Below, one piece after another: positions 1 to 7,452 of a DNA stretch of 64,000 nt. Below the pieces are notes generated by a model. That model was given only the letters and a program-made list of their open reading frames with translations, searched no databases and was not told where the DNA came from. Where the stretch lies: contig REES01000087.1 in assembly GCA_007694935.1 (NCBI GenBank), positions 95,199 to 159,198 on the forward strand, in the 5' to 3' direction. Position numbers and translations under genes: made by a program. Position 1 is the stretch's first letter, and every line of letters begins with the position of its first letter. This DNA is from Rhodospirillales bacterium (GTDB lineage Bacteria > Pseudomonadota > Alphaproteobacteria > Rhodospirillales > Defluviicoccaceae).

Positions 1-179
1 GCCGCTTCCGCCAGAGCGATGTCCACCGCATCCAGCCGCGCCCATGCCAGCGCCATCATCAGCCCGAACGCGATGAACAGCACCACCGACACGAACAGCG
101 ATGCGGCGCTGAGTGCCCGCCACGCGACCCAGACCAGGCCGGCCGCCAGCAGCACGTCGAAGGCGAAGGCGGCGCTCAC
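1..179 (-). CDS. Mrp antiporter MbhD/DUF4040-like subunit (partial)
   Basis: The coding sequence is cut by the window edge; about 59 N-terminal residues are visible. They form two hydrophobic segments followed by a conserved-looking stretch ending RLDAVDIALAEA, the kind of motif seen in DUF4040/MbhD domains and the C-terminal part of MrpA. It starts with GTG at 179, which overlaps the TGA of the upstream mnhG by four bases, so the two are translationally coupled. In split-operon alphaproteobacteria this subunit follows MnhE-F-G and precedes MnhB/C/D, as expected here. It would be an inner-membrane part of the cation/proton antiporter. The family call rests on short sequence plus context. Confidence 0.7.
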   Translation of the reverse strand, partial: MSAAFAFDVLLAAGLVWVAWRALSAASLFVSVVLFIAFGLMMALAWARLDAVDIALAEA

Positions 180-478
180 TTGGTACGCCTTTCGTCGCCG
201 TTGCGGGCGAGGGCATGGCGGGCCACCAGGTTGCCGGCGCACGCACCGACGATCATCACGATGATCCAGATGAGCAACAGCTTGACCGCCGCGGCCAGGC
301 TGTCGGCCTGCAGCGCAAGGCCGAGGCACAGCAGTCCGAGGCCGAGATTGTCGGCCTTGGTCACCGCGTGCACCCGGGTGAAAACATCGGGGAACCGCAG
401 CAGGGCCACGGTGCCGCCGAGGAAGAAGAACCCGGCGGCGAGCAGCAGCGCCACGGAGAGGATGTCCGCCACGGTCAT
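176..478 (-). CDS. mnhG: Na+/H+ (Mrp) antiporter subunit G
   Basis: A 100-residue membrane protein with three hydrophobic segments and the MnhG/PhaG-type core GTVALLRFPDVFTRVHAVTKADNLG. It is a small subunit of the multi-subunit Mrp antiporter, which exports monovalent cations in exchange for protons and supports pH and Na+ homeostasis. The start is the ATG at 478, which overlaps the upstream mnhF stop by four bases; a longer reading frame extending upstream in this frame is only a shadow of mnhF. Its own stop overlaps the next subunit. Length fits the family. Confidence 0.9.
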   Translation of the reverse strand: MTVADILSVALLLAAGFFFLGGTVALLRFPDVFTRVHAVTKADNLGLGLLCLGLALQADSLAAAVKLLLIWIIVMIVGACAGNLVARHALARNGDERRTK

Positions 479-762
479 GGCTCGCGCTCCGATTGCCGCC
501 CGGCAGCGAGGCGATCCCACACCCGGTCGACGAAGGCCAGCAGCGCGAGGGCGCCCAGCACCGCGAACAGCACGGCCGCATCGGTGAGGCCGGGTGTGGC
601 GGCGGCCTCCGCCAGCAGCAGCAGGATCGCCACGCCCATGGTGCCGAAAAGCTGAGCTGCCACCATCCGGTCGGCCAGATCCGGCCCGCGGGCGACCCGC
701 AGCAGGCCGAGCAGGATGTTGGCGACGAGGAAGGCGGCAAGCCCGTATAGGATCGCTGTCAC
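475..762 (-). CDS. mnhF: Na+/H+ (Mrp) antiporter subunit F
   Basis: A 95-residue protein with three predicted transmembrane helices and the MnhF/PhaF signature around RVARGPDLADRMVAAQLFGT. It is part of the membrane arm of the Mrp cation/proton antiporter. It sits between mnhE and mnhG with four-base overlaps at both ends, so the operon is tightly coupled. Length and gene order match the family. Nothing unusual is seen in it. Confidence 0.9.
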   Translation of the reverse strand: MTAILYGLAAFLVANILLGLLRVARGPDLADRMVAAQLFGTMGVAILLLLAEAAATPGLTDAAVLFAVLGALALLAFVDRVWDRLAAGRQSEREP

Positions 763-1313
763 GGCCTGTCCTCCTCGGTGGCGGAGGCTGCAGGGCCCGC
801 AAACACCCGCTGGACCCGCTCCTCGACACCGGCGAGCATCCGCAGGACCGGCTGGCGTGCATCCAGAACATGCACGACCAGCCGCTGGCCCTCCACCCGG
901 GCGGTCAGCGAGCCGGGCAGCAGACTGATGGTGAGCGCGAACCAGGCCACGGCCCGGCCCGGCGGCAGGCGCGTGGTATAGTCAATGAAGCCTGGGGCGA
1001 TGGGCAGCCGCGGGTGGAGGGCACGCAGCACAACGTCGATGCCGCCCCGGATTGACTGCCAGGCGAAGAACGGAACGAAGCGGATGAGCCCGGTGATCGA
1101 CAGCGGCGGCGCGGCCGGGGGCGCCGTCATCAATGAGACCAGAAGTGCGGCGCCAACCGCGATGGGCGCGACCCACCAGGCTGACACGAGGTCCCGGGCG
1201 AGCACCCACCAGACCGCCACGAACAGGGCGGATCGCCCGATCACCGCCGCCGCCCAGCGACGACGGTGCTGCGTCAGGCCGGCCGGAAAGCGATCAGGAA
1301 GGTGTGCCGTCAT
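759..1313 (-). CDS. mnhE: Na+/H+ (Mrp) antiporter subunit E
   Basis: A 184-residue protein of the MnhE/PhaE family. It has hydrophobic N-terminal helices (about residues 22-65), then a soluble domain with the typical segment WFALTISLLPGSLTARVEG and the H-V-L-D motif. It is the first gene of the visible minus-strand antiporter operon and overlaps mnhF by four bases. It would assemble with the other Mrp subunits in the inner membrane. The roughly 280 bases upstream hold no other gene and presumably carry the operon promoter; no clear -35/-10 pair was identified. Confidence 0.88.
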   Translation of the reverse strand: MTAHLPDRFPAGLTQHRRRWAAAVIGRSALFVAVWWVLARDLVSAWWVAPIAVGAALLVSLMTAPPAAPPLSITGLIRFVPFFAWQSIRGGIDVVLRALHPRLPIAPGFIDYTTRLPPGRAVAWFALTISLLPGSLTARVEGQRLVVHVLDARQPVLRMLAGVEERVQRVFAGPAASATEEDRP

Positions 1314-1593
1314 CGGGATCCCTGTACCGGCCGACGGAAGCCCTGGTCGCCGACCGTGACCGGGCGTTCCGATCGTTGTCCACCCGGCTTCCTAAGGTAG
1401 AGTCCGGATGTTCGCAACCCCGGCTCCGGTCGGAGTTCGCCTTGCGCGATGGCGTGGCTGGGACGGCCCTGGCGCGAACAGCGGATTCTGTGTGCAAGAG
1501 CGGTTATCGTGAAACCCTGCGATGCGATCATGCGTTCCCCTGGCGAAAGACGGATACGAACCAAGCCGGCGTCCGGAATGAGGAGTGACCCCC

Positions 1594-2436
1594 ATGGCAG
1601 AGCTTGCTGGCAAGATCATCCTGATCACCGGTGCTACCGACGGCATTGGCAAAGGAACCGCGCAGGAACTCGCCGCTCTCGGCGCGACCCTGCTCCTCCA
1701 CGGCCGTAGCGTGGAACGGGTGACCCGGACCTGCCATGAGATCGGCCGAAGTGTCACGGGTGCGCGTATCGATCCGTTCGTCGCGGATTTCTCCGGCTTG
1801 GCGGCGGTGCGCGAGCTGGCCGACGCCATCGCGCGGCGGACCGACCGCCTGGACGTGCTGATCAACAACGCCGGAATCGGGGCCGGCCCCCACGGCGCCC
1901 AGCGGCGGGAGGTGAGCGCCGACGGCTACGAGCTCCGGTTCGCCGTCAACCATCTGGCGCCGTTTCTGTTGACCCACCTGCTGTTGCCGGTGCTGGCCCA
2001 GGGGATGCCGGCACGGGTGGTCAACGTCGCTTCGGCGGCGCAGCGGCCGATCGATTTCGACAACCTGATGCTGGAGCAGGACTACAGCGGCTTCCGCGCC
2101 TATGCCCAAAGCAAGCTCGCCATGGTGATGGCGACATTCGAGTTCGCCAAGCGGCTGGAAAGCAAGGCGATCACCGTCAATGCCCTGCATCCCGGGTCGC
2201 TGCTGGACACCAAGATGGTGCGGGAAGGTTTCGGCGCGCCCCAGGGCCCGGTGTCCGAGGGCGTGGCTTCGGAGGTCTACCTTGCGACTGCGCCCGAGCT
2301 CGCCGACGTCACCGGCGCCTATTTCGACCAGACCCGGCCGGCCGACGCCGACCCGCAAGCCTATGACCAGGCGGCGCGGCGGCGGCTGTGGCGGCTCAGC
2401 GAACAGCTCACAGGGCTCACTTCTGCGTCTTCGTGA
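1594..2436 (+). CDS. Short-chain dehydrogenase/reductase, retinol-dehydrogenase-like
   Basis: A 280-residue SDR oxidoreductase. The NAD(P)-binding motif TGATDGIG lies near the N-terminus, the NNAG structural motif around residue 90, and the catalytic YAQSK (Y-x3-K) in the middle. The overall pattern resembles the retinol dehydrogenase/WWOX-like SDR branch, but the substrate is unknown. The ATG at 1594 is chosen because AGGAG at 1581-1585 lies eight bases upstream; a GTG at 1585 in frame would sit on the ribosome-binding site. It converges with the hydrolase gene 30 bp downstream. It appears monocistronic. Confidence 0.82.
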   Translation: MAELAGKIILITGATDGIGKGTAQELAALGATLLLHGRSVERVTRTCHEIGRSVTGARIDPFVADFSGLAAVRELADAIARRTDRLDVLINNAGIGAGPHGAQRREVSADGYELRFAVNHLAPFLLTHLLLPVLAQGMPARVVNVASAAQRPIDFDNLMLEQDYSGFRAYAQSKLAMVMATFEFAKRLESKAITVNALHPGSLLDTKMVREGFGAPQGPVSEGVASEVYLATAPELADVTGAYFDQTRPADADPQAYDQAARRRLWRLSEQLTGLTSASS

Positions 2437-2466
2437 CGGCGTTGTGACCGGTCTCCTACCCAAGTC

Positions 2467-3255
2467 TCACGCATAGCCGCTCTCCAGAAACGTGCGAACG
2501 CGCTCAAGAAAGGCCGCCGGCTGCTCCACATGGGGCCGATGGCCGGCCCCCGCGATCACCGCGAACTCCGCCTGGGGAAACAGGTGGAAGATCGCGTTTT
2601 GGTGGGCCGGGGCGATGTAGTCGGACTGCTCGCCGCGGATCATCAGGGTCCGGCCGTCATAGCGGCCGTCGGGCGACTCCGGAAACCCGGTCAGGTCGGC
2701 CATGGATGCGGCGATCGCCTCCAGGTTAAGCCGCCAGGCGAGCCCTTCCCTCCGGCGCACAAGGTTCTGCACCAGGAAGTGCCGGGTGGCCGCGTCGGGG
2801 ATCGCCGGGCTCAGCCGGTCCGCCACTTCGGCCCGGCGCTGGAGGCCGGCGAGGTCCACCGCCTGCATGGCTCTCACATGCCCGATGAACGAGTGGCGAT
2901 AGGTGACCGGGGCGATGTCGACCACGATCAGTGCCTGCACCCGCTCCGGTTCCCGCAGCGCCAGCAGCATCGCCGCCTTGCCGCCGACGCTGTGGCCGAG
3001 GATCACCGGGGCGGCCAATCCACGGTCCTCCACGAAAGCGGCCAAGTCCTCCGCCATCTCGGGGAGACTCATGGTCGGCGTCCAGGGGGATCGCCCGTGG
3101 TTGCGCAGGTCCACGGTCAGGGCGCGATAGCCGGCCTCGGCAAGCCGCTTGGCAATCGCCTGCCAGTTGCGCTCCGATCCGAACAACCCATGCACCATGA
3201 CGATGGGTTGGCCGGCCCCGAACTCGCTGCACGCCAGCGGAACTGCCATGCTCAT
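2467..3255 (-). CDS. Alpha/beta-fold hydrolase (YbfF-like esterase)
   Basis: A 262-residue alpha/beta hydrolase. The oxyanion region HGLFGSERNW, the nucleophile elbow GHSVGG, an acid in RGEQSDYI and the terminal histidine in GAGHRPHVE give a full catalytic triad. This arrangement resembles YbfF/ABHD11-type esterases that cut short acyl esters or thioesters. ATG at 3255 or 3249 are both possible; 3255 is used because GGGGGA lies about ten bases upstream. The frame stays open far upstream, but that extension is antisense to the B12-protein gene and is not believed. The physiological substrate cannot be told from sequence. Confidence 0.85.
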   Translation of the reverse strand: MSMAVPLACSEFGAGQPIVMVHGLFGSERNWQAIAKRLAEAGYRALTVDLRNHGRSPWTPTMSLPEMAEDLAAFVEDRGLAAPVILGHSVGGKAAMLLALREPERVQALIVVDIAPVTYRHSFIGHVRAMQAVDLAGLQRRAEVADRLSPAIPDAATRHFLVQNLVRRREGLAWRLNLEAIAASMADLTGFPESPDGRYDGRTLMIRGEQSDYIAPAHQNAIFHLFPQAEFAVIAGAGHRPHVEQPAAFLERVRTFLESGYA

Positions 3256-3471
3256 AGGACTCAATCCCCCGTCGCCGGCGCTTGCCGGGCTCATCAACCG
3301 TGGTGATATCGAAATCGTCCAGTAACCGCGATCATGCTTTGTGTCGCGCGGAGGCTTGCACCGTGGCCCCAGGCCGATCACATTTATCGTTGTAGGGATA
3401 TGGAGATCGGGGCCGCCGGAAAGCAGTAGTCGTGCTGGCAGAAAAGGCCAGCGGGAACGGGGCGGAAGAAC

Positions 3472-4560
3472 GTGGTGACGGGCGTTCGGCAAGAGACAAA
3501 CTCGGACGACGCGTCCAGCCATGGTTGGCTCGATGCCGTCATGGACAGTGCGGTGTCGGCCGCGTGGAAGGACATCTATCGCCCGCAGGCGGGGGTGGTC
3601 CTGCATCCGGCGGCCCTCGGCCGCCTGCCCACCCGGCAAGACGTGGTCACGACCGCCCGGGTTCTGGCCTGTGCGGTGGCGGCCGGCAGCACCGACTATT
3701 TCGTCGCCTACGTCCGCAGCATCGTGACGGAACAGGCCGCCCGCGGTGCCCCGCCACTTGCCATGGCGGCGGTGATCGCGGCGCTCCGCCGCTACTATGC
3801 CGAAGCCTTGCCGCCGGCGCTGGCGGCGTTGGTGCTTTCGGTGCTGGACGCCGGCCTGGACGCCGTCTCGCGACCGGGCCCTGATTTGAGCGGACCTGTC
3901 GCAGCTCTGGTTGCAGAGGGGTCGGCGGAGCCTTTCACCGGGGTCGAGGCACTGGCAGATGCCCTGCTTGCCGGCGAAATCGACAAGGGCCGGCGGCTTC
4001 TCAGGGACGCCGTCGGTGCCGGCCGGCCGTGCGTCGAGGTGGCGACCGGCCTGCTCCAGCCCGCCCTTTACACGGTGGGGCACCGGTGGCAGCAGCGCCG
4101 GATCACCGTCGCCGAGGAACATGGGGCCACCGCGGTTGCGGCCGCCTTGCTGGCGGAGTTGTTCGCCGACGCACCACGGGCGGCACCCCTGGGGCGGACC
4201 GCGCTGATTGCCGGCGTGACCGGCAACCGGCACGCTCTCGGTCCCCACTTGGTGGCCGATGCGTTGGACGTGGCCGGCTGGGACGCTCGCTTCCTGGGTG
4301 GGGACGCATCGGTGGATGCGGTGGTCGCCGAGGTCGATCGCTGTCGACCCGATTTGCTCGGGCTGTCGGCGTCGATGCCGGATCAGGTGCCGGCGATGTA
4401 TCGGATCATCCGGCAGGTGCGCCGGACATTCGGATCGGCTGGACCGAGAATCGTGATCGGTGGCTTGGCCACCAACCACATGCGCGCGCTATGGCGCTGG
4501 ATCGGAGCCGACGGCTGGAGCCCGGACGCCACGACCGCGGTCGCCCTGGTGGGAGGATGA
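3472..4560 (+). CDS. Stand-alone B12-binding sensor-like protein (CarH/AerR type)
   Basis: A 362-residue protein with an N-terminal helical region, a helical B12-cap domain and a C-terminal Rossmann-like cobalamin-binding domain. The cap carries W206-x9-E216-H217, matching the Wx9EH motif known from adenosylcobalamin photoreceptors of the CarH/LitR family. The Rossmann part has GNRH254ALG, in the position of the lower-axial-ligand His (family motif D/ExHxxG, here with Asn). There is no MerR DNA-binding domain, so it would act through a partner, as AerR does in purple bacteria. The start is GTG 3472 (GGAAG upstream) or ATG 3541. Its stop overlaps the next gene, a PAS-like protein. Light sensing is inference. 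Confidence 0.8.
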   Translation: MVTGVRQETNSDDASSHGWLDAVMDSAVSAAWKDIYRPQAGVVLHPAALGRLPTRQDVVTTARVLACAVAAGSTDYFVAYVRSIVTEQAARGAPPLAMAAVIAALRRYYAEALPPALAALVLSVLDAGLDAVSRPGPDLSGPVAALVAEGSAEPFTGVEALADALLAGEIDKGRRLLRDAVGAGRPCVEVATGLLQPALYTVGHRWQQRRITVAEEHGATAVAAALLAELFADAPRAAPLGRTALIAGVTGNRHALGPHLVADALDVAGWDARFLGGDASVDAVVAEVDRCRPDLLGLSASMPDQVPAMYRIIRQVRRTFGSAGPRIVIGGLATNHMRALWRWIGADGWSPDATTAVALVGG

Positions 4561-5108
4561 TGACGGTGGGAGAGATGCCCAGGTTTCAGCCGCGGACTGC
4601 GTTCGGGGTTATTCCGGATTTCTGCAAGGACTTGCGCGCGGTGATGATGGCCTTGATCGGCCGCAGCGGGGTTCTCCGCGACGCCAATCGCGGCTTCATC
4701 GAGTTGTTGCCGGAGACCATGTCGGTGACCGACCTTCTCGACATCCGCGACCTGTTCGTCCTGCCCCGCTTCGATCAGTTGGCCGGCAAGCGGGCCGATC
4801 GTGCCAGCGGCGTCCTGTACCAAGGCATGATCAACCTCGGCGACGTGAGGAGCGAGGTGGTCTCCGTCCACGCCACCATCACCGAAATGGCCGACGATCT
4901 GCTGCTGGTCGCCGAACACGATGTCGGGCATCTCCGGCAGCTGAACGAGCGTCTCCGCAGCCTCAACGAAGAGTTGCTCAAACAGCAGCGCGAACTGAGC
5001 CGCCTCGGGCGCCAACTCGACGATCAGCGCACCCGCAGCGAGGCGGCGCTCCAGGATCGCGATGCCCTGCTCGAGCTGTTGTCCCACCGTTTCGGCAAGC
5101 CGAACTGA
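4557..5108 (+). CDS. PAS-like domain plus coiled-coil protein, partner of the B12 protein
   Basis: A 183-residue protein translationally coupled (ATGA overlap) to the B12-binding protein. Residues about 15-120 look like a PAS-type sensor fold: GRSGVLRDANRGFIEL resembles the start of a PAS core and HATITEMADDLLLVAEHDV its last strand. Residues about 122-180 form a charged heptad-rich coiled coil. There is no kinase, HTH or other output domain, so it resembles the input half of a sensor kinase or a PpsR-like partner. Function is not known; coupling suggests it binds the B12 protein. The start could be ATG 4557, 4560 or 4575; 4557 is used for the overlap. Confidence 0.6.
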   Translation: MMTVGEMPRFQPRTAFGVIPDFCKDLRAVMMALIGRSGVLRDANRGFIELLPETMSVTDLLDIRDLFVLPRFDQLAGKRADRASGVLYQGMINLGDVRSEVVSVHATITEMADDLLLVAEHDVGHLRQLNERLRSLNEELLKQQRELSRLGRQLDDQRTRSEAALQDRDALLELLSHRFGKPN

Positions 5109-5109
5109 A

Positions 5110-5128
5110 GCCCGCTGCGCCGGCGGGC
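5110..5128. terminator. GC-rich hairpin between convergent genes
   Basis: GCCCGC and GCGGGC form a perfect six-base stem around a seven-base loop, directly after the stop of the PAS-like gene and just before the stop of the convergent dehydrogenase gene. There is no T-run on either side, so it is at best a weak intrinsic terminator. Confidence 0.3.
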
Positions 5129-5133
5129 GCGAC

Positions 5134-6084
5134 TCACACCAGGTTGATGGGCCGCCCGGCGGCAAACGCCTCGATCACGTCGATGAGCTGGTCGGCCAAG
5201 GTCTGCATGGCGTCCCGGCTGGCCCAGGCGACGTGCGGGGTCACGATCACGTCGGGCCGGTGGACGATGGCATGGAGCGGACTGTCGGGCCGGGGCGGCT
5301 CGTCCCGGGAGACGTCCAGTCCGGCGCCCGCGATCAGCCCGCGGTCCAGGGCGGCCACCAGGGCTTCCTCGTCGACGATACCGCCACGGGCGGTATTGAT
5401 CAGCAGCGGCCGCCGTTCCATCGCCTCGAACTCCGCCATGCCGATCAGCCCGCGGGTCTCATCGGTCAGCGGGCAGTGCAGGCTCAGGATGTCGGAGGTG
5501 GCCAGCACCTCCGTCCAGGGCAACCGCCCGGCTTCAACCTGATCTGCCCCCTTGCGCGCTGCAAACCGGGGAATCATGCCAAACGCCTGCCCGATCGCCG
5601 CCACCCGCCGGCCGATGGCGCCGGCGCCGATGATGCCGAGCCGGGCGCCGTGCAGATCGAGAATCGGATAGTCGAAGAAGCAGAAAAGCTCGGCCTCCTG
5701 CCAGCGGCCTCGCCGGACCGCATCCCGGTAGCCCATCAGGTTGCGGCGGAGGGCCAGGATCATGGCGAAGGTGTGTTCCGGCACCGTGTGCACCGCATAG
5801 CCGCGGATGTTGGCGACGGCGACGCCCCGCGCCCGGCAGGCGGGAACATCGATCCGGTCGACCCCGGTTGCGGCCACCGCCACGAGCTTGAGGCGGTTGA
5901 GCCGGTCCAGGGCATCGGCCCGGATCGGCACCTTGTTGGTGATCACCACGTCGGCGTCGGCCGCAAGGGCCGCCACCTCCGCTGCTTCGCAGCGCGGATG
6001 GTCCTGCCAAGTGTGCGGGAAGGCGGGTGGGCGCAGCCGGACCTCCGGCGCCAGGGTATCGCGGTCGAGAAACACGATGTGCAC
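5134..6084 (-). CDS. D-2-hydroxyacid dehydrogenase (glycerate/hydroxypyruvate reductase-like)
   Basis: A 316-residue NAD(P)-dependent D-isomer-specific 2-hydroxyacid dehydrogenase. The nucleotide-binding motif GIIGAGAIG lies mid-protein, and the catalytic Arg (NTARGG), Glu (SRDEPP) and His (TPHVAW) are all present. The pattern fits the glycerate dehydrogenase/hydroxypyruvate reductase branch, but close relatives use other 2-keto acids. GTG at 6084 is preferred because GAGGGGG ends about seven bases upstream; TTG at 6090 in frame would sit directly on it. It converges with the PAS-like gene, from which a hairpin separates it. Confidence 0.85.
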   Translation of the reverse strand: MHIVFLDRDTLAPEVRLRPPAFPHTWQDHPRCEAAEVAALAADADVVITNKVPIRADALDRLNRLKLVAVAATGVDRIDVPACRARGVAVANIRGYAVHTVPEHTFAMILALRRNLMGYRDAVRRGRWQEAELFCFFDYPILDLHGARLGIIGAGAIGRRVAAIGQAFGMIPRFAARKGADQVEAGRLPWTEVLATSDILSLHCPLTDETRGLIGMAEFEAMERRPLLINTARGGIVDEEALVAALDRGLIAGAGLDVSRDEPPRPDSPLHAIVHRPDVIVTPHVAWASRDAMQTLADQLIDVIEAFAAGRPINLV

Positions 6085-6333
6085 GGGCAAGCCCCCTCGG
6101 TGATGGGTCCGGCGCCGACACTAACAGCGGGATACCCTGTGGCGCCACCGGGCGAACCCGGCCGGCAGCTCTGCCGGCAGCTCTGACTGGCGTGCCCGCG
6201 AACTCACTTGCCCGACCAGAGCGTTACAAGCCCCGACCAAGTCGGGGGAGTAGCCGGGTGGTGGCAAGGCGCTCCGGGCCGTCACGCATCCGCGCTCGAC
6301 ACGGCCGTGGCCGACGGCCGATGATGCCCCGCC

Positions 6334-7452
6334 ATGGATCGCGCAAGCCCGATGATACGTGCCGCGACGCCCGCGGACGTCGCCAACCTGGTCCGGATCG
6401 AGGATCGGTCCTTTCGCACGGACCGGTTTTCGGCCAGAGCGTTCCGCTACCTCCTGTCCAAGGCCCACGCCGTCACCCTGGTGGATCAGGCGCATGACGG
6501 TCGGCTCCGCGGCTATGCCACCGTGCTGTTCAGCCGCGGCACCCCGCTCGCGCGGCTCTACTCCATCGCCGTCGACCCGGAGTTCCGCGGTCTCGGCCTC
6601 GGCCGCGCCCTGCTCGTGGCCGCGGAACAGGCGGCGCGGGACCGCGATGCCGCCTACATGCGCCTCGAAGTCCGCGCCGACGACCCGGACACCCAGGCGT
6701 TCTACGGCCGCCATGGCTTCCGCAAGATCGCCGTGCAAACCCAGTATTACGACGACTACGCCGATGCCGTGCGCATGGAGAAGTCGCTGGCGCCCAGGCC
6801 CGACCCTCGCCTGGCCCGGGTGCCGTTCTATGCCCAGAGCCTGGACTTCACCTGCGGTCCGGCGGCGATGCTGATGGCGATGCATGCCCTTGACCCGTCG
6901 GTCACGGTGGATCAAACCGCGGAACTCAGGCTGTGGCGGGAATCCACGACCGTATTCATGACCGCCGGGCATGGCGGATGCAGCCCGGAGGGGCTCGCGG
7001 TGGCGGCAGGCCGGCGCGGCTTCGAGGTGGAGGTGTTCTTGAGCGATACCGGTGTGATGTTCATCGACAGCGTTCGCAGCGAGGCCAAGAAGTCGGTGAT
7101 CCGGCTGGTCCAGGAGGACTTTCGGGGCCAACTGGACGAGATGGGGATACCGGTGACGTTCCAGCCGCTGTCGCTGGAGGCGATGCGACAGAAGTTCGAG
7201 GAGGGCCGGATCCCGGTGGTGATGATCAGCTCCTACCGGCTGGATCGGGAGCGTCAGCCCCACTGGGTTGTGGTCACCGGTTTCGACGCCAAATACGTCT
7301 ACCTCCATGATCCCAGTGTCGACGAGGAGCAGGACAGGCCGGTGACCGATTGCATGCAGATCCCGGTACCGCAACGGGAGTTCGCCAAGATGGCCCGCTA
7401 CGGGCGGTCCCAGCAGAAGGCAGCGGTGGTGGTCGGCAAGGGGCGGCACTGA
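6334..7452 (+). CDS. GNAT acetyltransferase fused to C39-like cysteine peptidase
   Basis: A 372-residue two-domain protein. Residues about 7-150 are a GNAT domain with the acetyl-CoA motif RGLGLGRALL. Residues about 160-370 are a C39-like papain-fold peptidase with C174 (FTCGPAA), H310 (PHWVVVTGFD) and D326 (YLHDPS), so the catalytic set looks intact. It is translationally coupled to the RimK-like ligase (TGATG overlap). This GNAT-C39 plus RimK pairing is known from comparative genomics of ATP-grasp amidoligases; the product has not been established to my knowledge. The start is ATG 6334 or 6352; neither has a strong ribosome-binding site. The cytoplasmic location follows from the lack of a signal peptide. 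Confidence 0.85.
   Translation: MDRASPMIRAATPADVANLVRIEDRSFRTDRFSARAFRYLLSKAHAVTLVDQAHDGRLRGYATVLFSRGTPLARLYSIAVDPEFRGLGLGRALLVAAEQAARDRDAAYMRLEVRADDPDTQAFYGRHGFRKIAVQTQYYDDYADAVRMEKSLAPRPDPRLARVPFYAQSLDFTCGPAAMLMAMHALDPSVTVDQTAELRLWRESTTVFMTAGHGGCSPEGLAVAAGRRGFEVEVFLSDTGVMFIDSVRSEAKKSVIRLVQEDFRGQLDEMGIPVTFQPLSLEAMRQKFEEGRIPVVMISSYRLDRERQPHWVVVTGFDAKYVYLHDPSVDEEQDRPVTDCMQIPVPQREFAKMARYGRSQQKAAVVVGKGRH

Noticed and set aside
2467..4479. A 670-codon minus-strand reading frame covering the hydrolase and beyond
   Set aside because: Only the part below 3255 has protein-family similarity; the rest is antisense to the B12-protein gene and has no recognisable domain.
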